DNA of 64,000 nt, taken from NCBI GenBank assembly GCA_020634155.1, contig JACKCI010000001.1:62001-126000 (forward strand), given 5' to 3'. The position numbers were made by a program, and so were the translations under genes. Numbering within the stretch: the first letter of the stretch is position 1; the number at the start of each line of letters is the position of its first letter. Positions 44,171 to 52,322 of the stretch are shown one piece after another. This DNA comes from Anaerolineales bacterium (GTDB taxonomy: Bacteria > Chloroflexota > Anaerolineae > Aggregatilineales > J027). The notes under the pieces were generated by a model. That model saw only the letters and a list, made by a program, of their open reading frames with translations, did no database searches and had not been told where the DNA came from.

Positions 44171-44844
44171 ACGCTTTCCCCGTTTTGCTGATAGTATCGG
44201 CAGTAAGCAGTCAGCGGGCATTGGGCACACAAGGGCTTGCGCGCCTTACAGACTTCCCGCCCATGACGAATAATGTTCAAATGTGCGGCGTAGTAGTCCG
44301 TCGATGGCACAATTGCTTCAAGGACGGCATGGGCATTATCGGCACTGGTTTTTTCATCAATCAACCCTAGCCGCATGGTCACACGGTGAACATGGGTATC
44401 GACTGGAAAGGCCTCACGGTTGAAGGCGAACAGCAAAATAATAGCGGCTGTTTTAGGGCCAATCCCGTTCATGGCGGTCAACCATGCTTTAGCCTCGTCA
44501 ATTGGTAAATCTCCGAGAAAATCAAGGGTGATGCGACCTTGAGTCTCGGTGATATAACGGAGAGCGGCTTGGATACGCGGGGCTTTCTGTTGAGCCAAAC
44601 CCGCTGGGCGAATCACCTCCGCCAATTCAGCAGTGGGGGCATCCCGCACACTGTCCCAGTCTGGATAACGCGCTTTGATGGCATCAAACCCTCGGTCTCG
44701 ATTCAGGTCACTGGTATTCTGACTCAGAATTGTCGAGACCAATTCGTCAATGGGAGGTAGATGTTGCCGCCATTCTGGATAGCCATAGTGTTCTTGAAGC
44801 AAGGCGGCAATGGCCTTATACTGCGCTTGACGTGTGCTATTCAT
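44167..44844 (-). CDS. nth: Endonuclease III-type DNA glycosylase
   Basis: Base-excision repair enzyme with helix-hairpin-helix MNGIGPKTAAII (catalytic Lys), catalytic Asp in FPVDTHVHRV, and the C-terminal 4Fe-4S cluster ligands C-x6-C-x2-C-x5-C (CKARKPLCAQCPLTAYC). Length 225 residues. DNA substrates include oxidised pyrimidines. It overlaps both neighbours by ATGA, so it is translated with psuK-like and histidine kinase genes, an unrelated set. Confidence 0.92.
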   Translation of the reverse strand: MNSTRQAQYKAIAALLQEHYGYPEWRQHLPPIDELVSTILSQNTSDLNRDRGFDAIKARYPDWDSVRDAPTAELAEVIRPAGLAQQKAPRIQAALRYITETQGRITLDFLGDLPIDEAKAWLTAMNGIGPKTAAIILLFAFNREAFPVDTHVHRVTMRLGLIDEKTSADNAHAVLEAIVPSTDYYAAHLNIIRHGREVCKARKPLCAQCPLTAYCRYYQQNGESV

Positions 44845-45776
44845 AGAATCAAATGCTCGTACAACAAATCAGGATTTAGGTCTGGCACAACCGAGTCACG
44901 GCTATGCAAGGTCAATGAGGCCGCTGTTACCCCTAGTCGCATGGCTTCATCCAACGAAAGATCGTTCAACAGCCCATAGATTACCCCCGCCGAGAGAGCA
45001 TCGCCCGCCCCTGTGGTATCCACTAGTTGAGTCTTACGGGCTTCGATATGTCCACTTTCCGAGCGGCTGGCATAGGCCACCCCATGCTCACCCAAGGTGA
45101 TAATCGCAATTTCAGCACCCGCATTGACCAAGAACTTGGCGGCATTGACAGCGGAATCAGGGTCATCAGTGATGATTTCAAGGCCGCATAGTTCAGTGGC
45201 TTCGGCGGCATTAGGAGCCACCAAATATAACTGATTGATAAATGGGCTAATCTTGGGGGTATGGGCAGGCGATGTGGGGTCAACACACAACGGCACATGA
45301 TGGGTATGGCACAATTCAATGATTTTCTCGATGGCAGATGGCAACAAATTGAGATCCATAATCACCAATCGTGCCTGTTCAAAGAGCGCGGCCTTGGCAT
45401 CCAGCACAAGAGGGGAGAGTTCACCCATAATCTCATAGTCACTGACTGCTACCGAGAGATCACCGTTGCTGTCAAGAATAGCAATATAGCTCCCAGAACG
45501 CCCACCTGCCACCTGTAGCATATGAGTGACATCAACACCAGCGGCGGCGGCTTGGGCCATCAACAAATCACCTGCGGTATCATCACCCACAACCGATAGT
45601 AGAACTGTTGGAATCTCTAGACGGGCGAGGTTTTCTGCGATGTTGCGACCAACTCCCCCATAACTATTTCGGATATGGCCCGGATTAGAGGTCGCAGGCT
45701 GCAAGTCCGCATTACTGCGCCCCTTAATGTCAAATCCAGTTGCTCCAATCACCAATATGTGACCGTCTTCACGCAT
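44841..45776 (-). CDS. PfkB-family carbohydrate kinase, pseudouridine kinase-like
   Basis: Ribokinase-fold sugar kinase of 311 residues. The N-terminal ILVIGATGFDIKG, YGGVGRNIAENLARL and the ATP-site signature DTTGAGDALSAGVIYGL are present. The form NPGHIRNSYGGVGRNIAENL is typical of pseudouridine kinase (PsuK), which phosphorylates pseudouridine. psuG is not adjacent, so the substrate is tentative. The ATG at 45776 is preferred (AAAGGAAAGGAA 8 nt upstream) over a longer frame. It is the first gene of the operon. Confidence 0.8.
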   Translation of the reverse strand: MREDGHILVIGATGFDIKGRSNADLQPATSNPGHIRNSYGGVGRNIAENLARLEIPTVLLSVVGDDTAGDLLMAQAAAAGVDVTHMLQVAGGRSGSYIAILDSNGDLSVAVSDYEIMGELSPLVLDAKAALFEQARLVIMDLNLLPSAIEKIIELCHTHHVPLCVDPTSPAHTPKISPFINQLYLVAPNAAEATELCGLEIITDDPDSAVNAAKFLVNAGAEIAIITLGEHGVAYASRSESGHIEARKTQLVDTTGAGDALSAGVIYGLLNDLSLDEAMRLGVTAASLTLHSRDSVVPDLNPDLLYEHLIL

Positions 45777-45803
45777 CGCCGTGATTCCTTTCCTTTGAGG
45801 GCA

Positions 45804-45864
45804 ATTTTGCACCAGAGGACGGCAAACGTCAATTTTTGACATTCACTGCCGTCAATGGTACACA
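45804..45864. promoter_or_regulatory. Divergent promoters with nested palindromes, psuK-like and TPR genes
   Basis: Minus strand: TTGACG (45827-45832), 17 bp, CAAAAT (45804-45809). Plus strand: perfect TTGACA (45836-45841), 17 bp, TACACA (45859-45864, weak). Between them lie GTCAA-TTT-TTGAC (45828-45840) and the wider arms GACGGCA/TGCCGTC (45818-45824 with 45847-45853). A shared regulator may bind here. Confidence 0.45.
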
Positions 45865-45894
45865 TGAGCCAAACGCAAGTGATGGGTGATAGCC

Positions 45895-47139
45895 ATGATT
45901 GAAACGATAGACCAAGCGCTGAATGAAGGTGACCTTCGCAAGGCAGAAGTATTGATTGCCCGACATTTGCGAAGCGAGAGTCTGCCAAGTGAGACCCGCG
46001 CCCAGATTTTGCTACGGCGTGCCCAAACCCGCTTGCTTGGGGAGCGCCCCGACGATGCCCTTGAAGAACTCCAGACCGTATTGGCTATCCAACCGGGATT
46101 AGCCAAGCAACCTGCTGTTAAGATGCTTTTGGGGGATATTTACTTTAGTCGATTCATGCTGGCAGAGTTCGGATTTGCAGACCGCGCCAATACCAACATG
46201 GCCTTGCAGTATTACAATGATGTTTTCGAGAGCCACCCGCATTTTGAAAAAATTGGATGGCTTCATTACCAACGAGGGCGGATTTATTTGAGCGAAGACC
46301 GTGTGGATGAAGCGATTGAAGAATTTGGCAATGGCCTCAACTACAGCAACCGCCCGCCCACCTTGCACGCTTATTGCTACGAACGTTTGGGGTTTATCCA
46401 TCTCTTTGAAAAACGTGACCCACAGACAGCCATGACCTACTTCGATAAAGCAACACACCTCTATCCAAGTGGTAATAATGCGGGGTGGATTGTCCAACTC
46501 CACATTCTCCGCAGCCGTGCCCTTAAGGAACTTGATAATTATGAGGCGGCGCTGGCAGCGGCCTCCCAAGCACTCAACTCAATTGACCCCACAGCCGCCG
46601 ATTACCGCCGCACATTGACCGAGGCTCATCTGGCTGTTGGTGAGGTCTTAGCGCTTATTCCTGACCGCGAAGCTGAAGCGATTGAACACTTGGTGCATTT
46701 CCTGCAAAATAGCAAACGGCCCTTGGGGGTTGATGTGACATGGAGTCGAGTCTATGAGACGTTGGGGGATTTGTCGCTGAAGTTAGAACGCTATGAACAA
46801 GCAATTGAGTCCTATCAATTCTCGCTGCAATTCAACCCTTATCACCCGTGGGAGGTCAATATCCACTATCAGATTGCAAGGTGTTACTATCGAATGCGGG
46901 CCTATGAGCGGGTAATCAACGCCATTGACCGTATGAAGGAAGCGGCTGAACGCGAGAGCCAAGTAATCTCTGATTATCGGGTCTATAATGTGCTTGCAAA
47001 TGCGTATTTTGGTTTAGAGCAGTATCAACAAGCCGCCATTGCCTACCGTAAAGCACTTGAACTTGCCCCACCCGGAGCCAGTAACCTACAAAAAATTAAG
47101 ACCTATCTCCGCTTTTCCGAAGAACTAGCCCTTAATTAA
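45895..47139 (+). CDS. TPR-repeat protein
   Basis: A 414-residue cytoplasmic protein made of helical repeats. TPR units are seen at ETIDQALNEGDLRKAEVL, LHYQRGRIYLSEDRVDEAIE, ETLGDLSLKLERYEQAIESY, NIHYQIARCYYRMRAYERVI and VLANAYFGLEQYQQAAIAYR. No signal peptide, enzymatic domain or membrane segment is visible. The ATG at 45895 is chosen over an upstream GTG. It lies alone on the plus strand and converges on the LCP gene with an 8-nt overlap. Function unknown, probably protein-protein interaction. Confidence 0.75.
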   Translation: MIETIDQALNEGDLRKAEVLIARHLRSESLPSETRAQILLRRAQTRLLGERPDDALEELQTVLAIQPGLAKQPAVKMLLGDIYFSRFMLAEFGFADRANTNMALQYYNDVFESHPHFEKIGWLHYQRGRIYLSEDRVDEAIEEFGNGLNYSNRPPTLHAYCYERLGFIHLFEKRDPQTAMTYFDKATHLYPSGNNAGWIVQLHILRSRALKELDNYEAALAAASQALNSIDPTAADYRRTLTEAHLAVGEVLALIPDREAEAIEHLVHFLQNSKRPLGVDVTWSRVYETLGDLSLKLERYEQAIESYQFSLQFNPYHPWEVNIHYQIARCYYRMRAYERVINAIDRMKEAAERESQVISDYRVYNVLANAYFGLEQYQQAAIAYRKALELAPPGASNLQKIKTYLRFSEELALN

Positions 47140-48724
47140 CTTGCTCCCAGCCCTTCCAAGGGTCATAGGTGCAGGTATCATAGGCTTGCCCAAGGATAAC
47201 CAAATAATCAACAGTACGGTCAGGATCAGGATGATAGATGATGTCTTCATCTTGAACCCCTAATACCCGTTGCAACGTATGGAGGCTGCTACCTTTGGTG
47301 CTGCCAGTATAGTCATAGATGATAGTGCGCTCTAGTGCATCCGCAGATTGAGCAATCTCAACTACTGGACGAAAACCCTCCCACGCCAGCCGTTCTTGGG
47401 CCACTAAATCTAGGTAATCGGTGCCACTCTGGTTGATAATCTTCAAGCGCGGATTTTCAGAATAGAGTTGATTTTGGGTTGGTGGCGTGTAAAAACGCGC
47501 CACAATATCCTGTGCGGCATCTGATTTTAGTCGTAATACCGCGCCACCTGTCTCAGTAGTGAATGGCTCCACTTGGTTAAGACCGATAAAGTGGCTCTCA
47601 ATCAGGTCAGGGTTGAGTTGAACCCCAATGGGAACCAACGAGAGTATTTGCTCTAAAGCTAGATCTGTATCGATTGTGTCTGAAAAGGCCTTCCATAGGC
47701 TGGGGATACGGTCCCACATTTCCTGTGAACTGAACTGCGCCCACATTGCCCTCAATAAAACTTGATGACGGCGGTTACGGTCAAAGTCACTGGTGGTAGC
47801 CCGTGAACGTGCAAACCAGAGCGCCGTGAAGCCATCCATGTGGTGAATACCCACATCGAGGGTAATCCATTCCCAATTGTCAAAGACATTTTGATTAAGC
47901 TCAGGGTCTTTGAGACGGTAATCTGAGAGGGGGCAATCAACCATCAAATCCACGCCGCCAAGGGTATCGATAATTGCCTCAAACCCTGCAAAATTGACCT
48001 TGGCATAGCCCTGCAAGGGAATGCCGAAATTGTAGAGAATGGTCTCTTTTAGTAGCGCAATACCGCCACCGGGCCAGTTGCGCCCATCACCAGTCGAAAC
48101 CGTTGTATTGATACGGTTGTAACCAACGGTTGGGATATAGATATACAAGTCACGGGGGAGCGACAACATGCTTACACTCCCCACCGTTTTATTCACCGAA
48201 ACCACCACAATCACATCAGTACGCTTCGAGGGTCGGCTAGGGTTATCATCAGTACCGAGAAGCAACACATTGAAGATGTCGTCTTCGGAGCGCATTTCTG
48301 GCACCGAGGGCGGTGCGCCTGCGATGGGGGTATGGGTTGCAGACGGTAGATGTGTCGGTGAAGGGAAGGGTGTGATGCTCGGTGTGACGCTCAGTGTATA
48401 GGTTGGGGTCGGCGTTGGTGTTTCGGTGGGCGGGAGGTCGGTTGGCGTTAAAGTAATCGGTGTTGGCGTTGCGGAAGGTGGTAAATAGGGGCTGGGTAAA
48501 ACGGGCAAGTTGACAGCGGTAGGGTTGGCAGTCGGGCGTGGTGCGACTTGGGCAATGGCCGTTGAGGCGGGGTTTAGCTGATTAGGGGTGTTTGTTAGGG
48601 TCGGGATTTCAATGCGTTGGGTCGTATTATGCCCCAGCAGAATGGCTCCCACAATGACCACAACCGCAACTTGTAGCACCAATATACCCGTAGCAATTTT
48701 GTAGATTAATGGTATAGAACGCAC
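47132..48724 (-). CDS. LytR-CpsA-Psr family protein
   Basis: Membrane-anchored phosphotransferase of the type that attaches glycopolymers to the cell wall. Domains: one N-terminal membrane segment, a Thr/Pro-rich linker, the LCP domain (NVLLLGTDDNPSRPSKRTDV-IVVVSVN, MLSLPRDLYIYIP, GGIALLKETILYNFGIP, DGFTALWFARSRATTSDFDR-NRRHQVLLRA) and a C-terminal LytR_C domain (RLKIINQSG...LGQAYD). I prefer GTG at 48724 (GGAGAGG upstream; about 530 residues). An ATG at 48796 is possible but leaves little room for a promoter before trmFO. Confidence 0.88.
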   Translation of the reverse strand: MRSIPLIYKIATGILVLQVAVVVIVGAILLGHNTTQRIEIPTLTNTPNQLNPASTAIAQVAPRPTANPTAVNLPVLPSPYLPPSATPTPITLTPTDLPPTETPTPTPTYTLSVTPSITPFPSPTHLPSATHTPIAGAPPSVPEMRSEDDIFNVLLLGTDDNPSRPSKRTDVIVVVSVNKTVGSVSMLSLPRDLYIYIPTVGYNRINTTVSTGDGRNWPGGGIALLKETILYNFGIPLQGYAKVNFAGFEAIIDTLGGVDLMVDCPLSDYRLKDPELNQNVFDNWEWITLDVGIHHMDGFTALWFARSRATTSDFDRNRRHQVLLRAMWAQFSSQEMWDRIPSLWKAFSDTIDTDLALEQILSLVPIGVQLNPDLIESHFIGLNQVEPFTTETGGAVLRLKSDAAQDIVARFYTPPTQNQLYSENPRLKIINQSGTDYLDLVAQERLAWEGFRPVVEIAQSADALERTIIYDYTGSTKGSSLHTLQRVLGVQDEDIIYHPDPDRTVDYLVILGQAYDTCTYDPWKGWEQVN

Positions 48725-48819
48725 AACTCGAATGACCTCTCCACAGAATATATGGTGGAGTATAAGCCAATTGCAAGCGTGGTACAATGGTTGCATCGAA
48801 GCTGTAAGGATAGAATAGA
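48725..48819. promoter_or_regulatory. Divergent intergenic region, LCP gene and trmFO
   Basis: For the LCP gene the minus strand offers TTGCAA, 18 bp, TATATT, and a nearby TATACT; both imply that transcription begins downstream of the ATG at 48796 and favour the GTG start. On the plus strand TACAAT lies before trmFO without a clear -35. AAGGA precedes the trmFO start. Confidence 0.35.
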
Positions 48820-50157
48820 ATGGCAGTATTGCATATTATTGGCGGTGGGTTAGCGGGTACTGAAGCCGCATGGCAAGCCGCCGAGCAAGGCATCGAAGTC
48901 AAGTTATATGAGATGCGCCCCTTAACCAGCACACCCGCCCATATGACCGACCGCTTAGGTGAACTCGTCTGTAGCAACTCTCTCGGTTCTAACTTGGATG
49001 ACCGCCCATCAGGTCTACTTAAAAACGAGTTACGGAAGCTCAATTCGCTGCTCATCCGCTGTGCTGATGAGACAGCCGTGCCAGCGGGGGGAGCCTTGGC
49101 CGTTGACCGCGAGGGCTTTTCTGACCGAATTGAAGCGGCCATCGTAAATCACCCCCAGATTGAACTCATCCGCGAGGAAGTGCGCCAAATCCCCAATGAG
49201 CCGTGTATCATTGCTACTGGGCCGCTTACTTCGCCTATTTTGGCAGAAGATATTGCGCGGCTGACGGGGCAAGAATACCTGTATTTCTATGATGCGCTGA
49301 CCCCGTTGATTGAAGCAGATTCGATCAATATGGAGATAGCGTATCGGGCTAACCGATGGGGACGGGGTGAGTCTGAGGATGGCGATTACATCAACTGCCC
49401 CCTTAACCGTGAGGAATACGAGCGTTTTGTGCAGGAATTGATCCAAGCTGAACGCATCCAACTGCGTGATTTTGAGAGCGAAGACCCGCACTTTTTTGAA
49501 GGATGCTTGCCTGTCGAGCAGATTGCGAGTCGGGGAGCCGATTCGTTGGCCTTTGGCCCCATGCGTCCGGTCGGATTGCATGATCCACGCACAGGTAAGC
49601 GCCCCCATGCCGTGCTGCAACTGCGCCAAGATAACCTTGCAGGTACCCTCTATAACATGGTTGGCTTTCAAACCAATCTACGCTGGCCGGAGCAACAACG
49701 GGTCTTCCGCTTGATACCCGGATTGGAGAATGCACAGTTCGCTCGTCTTGGTCAGATGCACCGCAATACCTTTCTGAATGCCCCAATGTTGCTACGTCAG
49801 ACTCTGCAATTCCATAACCGCGACGACTTATTCTTTGCAGGACAAATCACAGGCGTTGAGGGCTATGCAGGCAATATTGGAACAGGTATTGTAGCTGGAA
49901 TGAATGCAGCGTTATTCTTGAAGGGGCAATCTCTCTGGAACTTGCCGCGTACTACGATGTTAGGAGCCTTATGCTATTATGTGACCCATGCCGACCCCAA
50001 TACATTCCAACCCATGAAGGCCAATTTTGACTTGGTACCCAAATTTGAGCAGCAGTTGCGGGGGCGACAACAACGCCGCCAAGCCTATGCCGAGCGTGCT
50101 TTAGTTGATCTTGATGATTTTCTCAGAGGAACCTATGTTGAAAATGAAATATCTTAG
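48820..50157 (+). CDS. trmFO: Folate- and FAD-dependent tRNA (uracil-54-C5) methyltransferase
   Basis: Makes m5U54 in the T-loop of tRNA using methylene-tetrahydrofolate. The FAD motif HIIGGGLAGTEAAWQAAEQG is followed by LYEMRPLTSTPAHMT, ELVCSNSLGSNLDDRPSGLL, the active region EGCLPVEQIASRGADSLAFG-PMRPVGL and GQITGVEGYAGNIGTGIVAG. Length 445 residues, as in the family. Its end overlaps the next gene by 23 nt. Confidence 0.96.
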   Translation: MAVLHIIGGGLAGTEAAWQAAEQGIEVKLYEMRPLTSTPAHMTDRLGELVCSNSLGSNLDDRPSGLLKNELRKLNSLLIRCADETAVPAGGALAVDREGFSDRIEAAIVNHPQIELIREEVRQIPNEPCIIATGPLTSPILAEDIARLTGQEYLYFYDALTPLIEADSINMEIAYRANRWGRGESEDGDYINCPLNREEYERFVQELIQAERIQLRDFESEDPHFFEGCLPVEQIASRGADSLAFGPMRPVGLHDPRTGKRPHAVLQLRQDNLAGTLYNMVGFQTNLRWPEQQRVFRLIPGLENAQFARLGQMHRNTFLNAPMLLRQTLQFHNRDDLFFAGQITGVEGYAGNIGTGIVAGMNAALFLKGQSLWNLPRTTMLGALCYYVTHADPNTFQPMKANFDLVPKFEQQLRGRQQRRQAYAERALVDLDDFLRGTYVENEIS

Positions 50158-51151
50158 CCTATTCTTGCTTATTGCTATGGCGCTGACCATTGGAACGGCT
50201 GCCATTGCCCAAGATGGGGGAGAAGATGCCCCAACCATCCCCCCGCTTTTTGATGGGGAGCGGGCCTATACCCATCTTGAATCAGTAATGCAGTTTGGCC
50301 CCCACCCAACTGGTAGTGAAGAAATTGTGCTAGTCGGTGACCTTATCATCGAACACCTCGAAGCCACTGGTTGGGAGGTTATAACCCAAGAGTTTGTGCA
50401 TGATGCAGTGGGGGTACCTTTCCCCGTTCGCAACATCATCGCCAAACGCGGGGAAGGGCCAATCACAATGCTGGCTTCGCATTATGATAGCCGCTTGTGG
50501 GCGGATAATGACCCTGACCCGCACAAACGTCAGAACCTGATTCCGGGGGCAAATGATGGTGGGAGTAGCACATCCGTCTTGATGGAATATGCTGACATGC
50601 TCAATCAATACTATGATTTCAACGAGCAAGTCTGGTTGGTTTTCTTCGATGCTGAAGACAACGGGCGTATTCCGGGCTGGGATTGGATTATCGGCTCACG
50701 CTATATGGCAGAAAATCTTGATGAATTGGGTGTAACGCCAGAAGACTTCCGCCTTATGATTCTATTCGACATGGTTGGGGAGATGGATGCTGATGATTTT
50801 GAAGCTCCCGGTATCCCCGCCACCGCAGGCCAACAAGAATTCCCCATTGAATCTTATTCCCTGCAAAGCGCACCAGAGCATGTGGAAGCCATTTGGTTAG
50901 CGGCCTATCAACTCGGCTATGGCGACATCTTCCCCTATCGAGAGCGGGGCAGCATTACCGACGACCATCTTGGATTCATTGAACAAGGGATTCCCGCCGT
51001 CGATATTATCGACCTCAACTATCCCTATTGGCACACCGTTGATGACACCATCGACAAAGTGAGTCCCTTGAGTCTAGAACGGGTTGGACAAGTTGTAGAA
51101 ATGTATTTACTTCAATTAAACGTTATCCAACAGGTGGAAACTGAAGAATGA
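50135..51151 (+). CDS. Secreted M28 peptidase / glutaminyl cyclase-like protein
   Basis: Exported zinc hydrolase of 338 residues. The signal peptide KYLSLFLLIAMALTIGTAAI ends at AIA-QDGG. M28 ligands are visible: His in SHYDSRLW, Asp in GANDGGSSTS, Glu in FFDAEDNG, Asp in LFDMVGEMD and His in PYWHTVDD. The segment TDDHLGFIEQGIPAVDII also occurs in glutaminyl cyclases, so either peptidase or cyclase is possible. The start at 50135 has AGAGGA just upstream. The stop overlaps the aminotransferase start (ATGA). Confidence 0.82.
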   Translation: MLKMKYLSLFLLIAMALTIGTAAIAQDGGEDAPTIPPLFDGERAYTHLESVMQFGPHPTGSEEIVLVGDLIIEHLEATGWEVITQEFVHDAVGVPFPVRNIIAKRGEGPITMLASHYDSRLWADNDPDPHKRQNLIPGANDGGSSTSVLMEYADMLNQYYDFNEQVWLVFFDAEDNGRIPGWDWIIGSRYMAENLDELGVTPEDFRLMILFDMVGEMDADDFEAPGIPATAGQQEFPIESYSLQSAPEHVEAIWLAAYQLGYGDIFPYRERGSITDDHLGFIEQGIPAVDIIDLNYPYWHTVDDTIDKVSPLSLERVGQVVEMYLLQLNVIQQVETEE

Positions 51152-52311
51152 CCGCACCACGTCTACATAATCTTCCGAACTATCCCTTTGCTGACCTCGG
51201 TAAGCGTATCCAAAAATTGAACGAGCAAGGCAAAGATGTGATTCAACTTGATATGGGTAGTCCAGATTTGCCCCCTGCGCCCGCTGTGATTGATGCGCTG
51301 GCAAAATCAGCCGCCCGCCCTGACCGTCATGGCTATGCGGGGTATCGGGGTACGCCTGATTTCCGCAAAGCCGTCGCCAAATATTATCAAAACCGCTTTG
51401 GCGTTGAGGTAGACTCCAACCGCGAGGTCTTGCCCCTGCTTGGCTCCAAAGAGGGTATTGTCAACCTGACCCTTGCCATGATTGGGCCGGGGGATGTCGC
51501 GTTAGTACCCAGCATTGCCTACCCTGCTTATGCGATGGGGACACTATTGGCCGAGGGTACCGTCTTTGAAATGCCGCTTTTGGCAGAAAATAAGTTCTTG
51601 CCAGTCTTCAGCGACATTCCGACGGATGTTCTCGAAAAAGCCAAACTGCTGTGGGTGAACTATCCCAATAACCCAACAGCCGCTTTCTGCGATTTGAATT
51701 TTTACGAGGAAGCCGTGGCTTTCTGCCGTGAACACAATATCTTGTTATGCTCCGACAACGCCTATATCGAAGTCACTTTTGATGGACTATCTCATGCACC
51801 AAGTGCTTTGCAAATAGCTGGCGCAAAGGATGTCACCGTTGAGTTTATCTCAACTTCTAAGAGCTATAACATGGCTGGCTGGCGTTTAGGGGCGGCGGTT
51901 GGCAATGAAGCCGCGCTAGACGCCCTGCTCAAGGTCAAGAGTAATGTCGATAGTGGACATTTCCACTCCATTTATGACGCAGGGATTGTGGCTTTTGAGA
52001 CTACTACCCAAGAATGGCTGGATGAGCGCAACGCCTGTTATGCCCGTCGGCGCGACAAAATACTCAGCGTTTTGTCGCAACTACGCCTTGAAGTCGATGA
52101 GCCGCCCAAGGGGTCATTGTATGTCTGGGCGCGGGTGGTCGGTATGAGTGACACTGAGTATACCGAGAAGGCCTTGCTTGAGGCGGGTGTTTCCATTACA
52201 CCGGGGTCAGTCTATGGCAACGATGGCAAGGGCTATGTACGAATTAGCTTGGGCATTAGCGATGCCCGTTTAAATGAAGCAATTGAGCGTCTTTTGAGGC
52301 TCTGGAACTAA
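51148..52311 (+). CDS. PLP-dependent class I/II aminotransferase, DapL-like
   Basis: A 387-residue fold-type I aminotransferase. Features: DVIQLDMGSPDLPPAP, GYAGYRGTPDFRKAVAKYY, LLGSKEGIVNLTLAMIGPGD, WVNYPNNPTAAF, SDNAYIEVTFDG and the PLP-Lys motif STSKSYNMAGWRLG. The sequence resembles LL-diaminopimelate aminotransferase and related alanine/aspartate transaminases; specificity cannot be fixed by eye. It is coupled to the upstream M28 gene and followed after 11 bp by hflX. Confidence 0.87.
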   Translation: MTAPRLHNLPNYPFADLGKRIQKLNEQGKDVIQLDMGSPDLPPAPAVIDALAKSAARPDRHGYAGYRGTPDFRKAVAKYYQNRFGVEVDSNREVLPLLGSKEGIVNLTLAMIGPGDVALVPSIAYPAYAMGTLLAEGTVFEMPLLAENKFLPVFSDIPTDVLEKAKLLWVNYPNNPTAAFCDLNFYEEAVAFCREHNILLCSDNAYIEVTFDGLSHAPSALQIAGAKDVTVEFISTSKSYNMAGWRLGAAVGNEAALDALLKVKSNVDSGHFHSIYDAGIVAFETTTQEWLDERNACYARRRDKILSVLSQLRLEVDEPPKGSLYVWARVVGMSDTEYTEKALLEAGVSITPGSVYGNDGKGYVRISLGISDARLNEAIERLLRLWN

Positions 52312-52322
52312 GGAGGCGGCCT

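Noticed and set aside
48725..48796. Upstream ATG start for the LCP gene
   Set aside because: The added residues are hydrophobic but not family-like, and the likely -10 boxes fall inside this stretch; the GTG at 48724 is preferred, though not certain.
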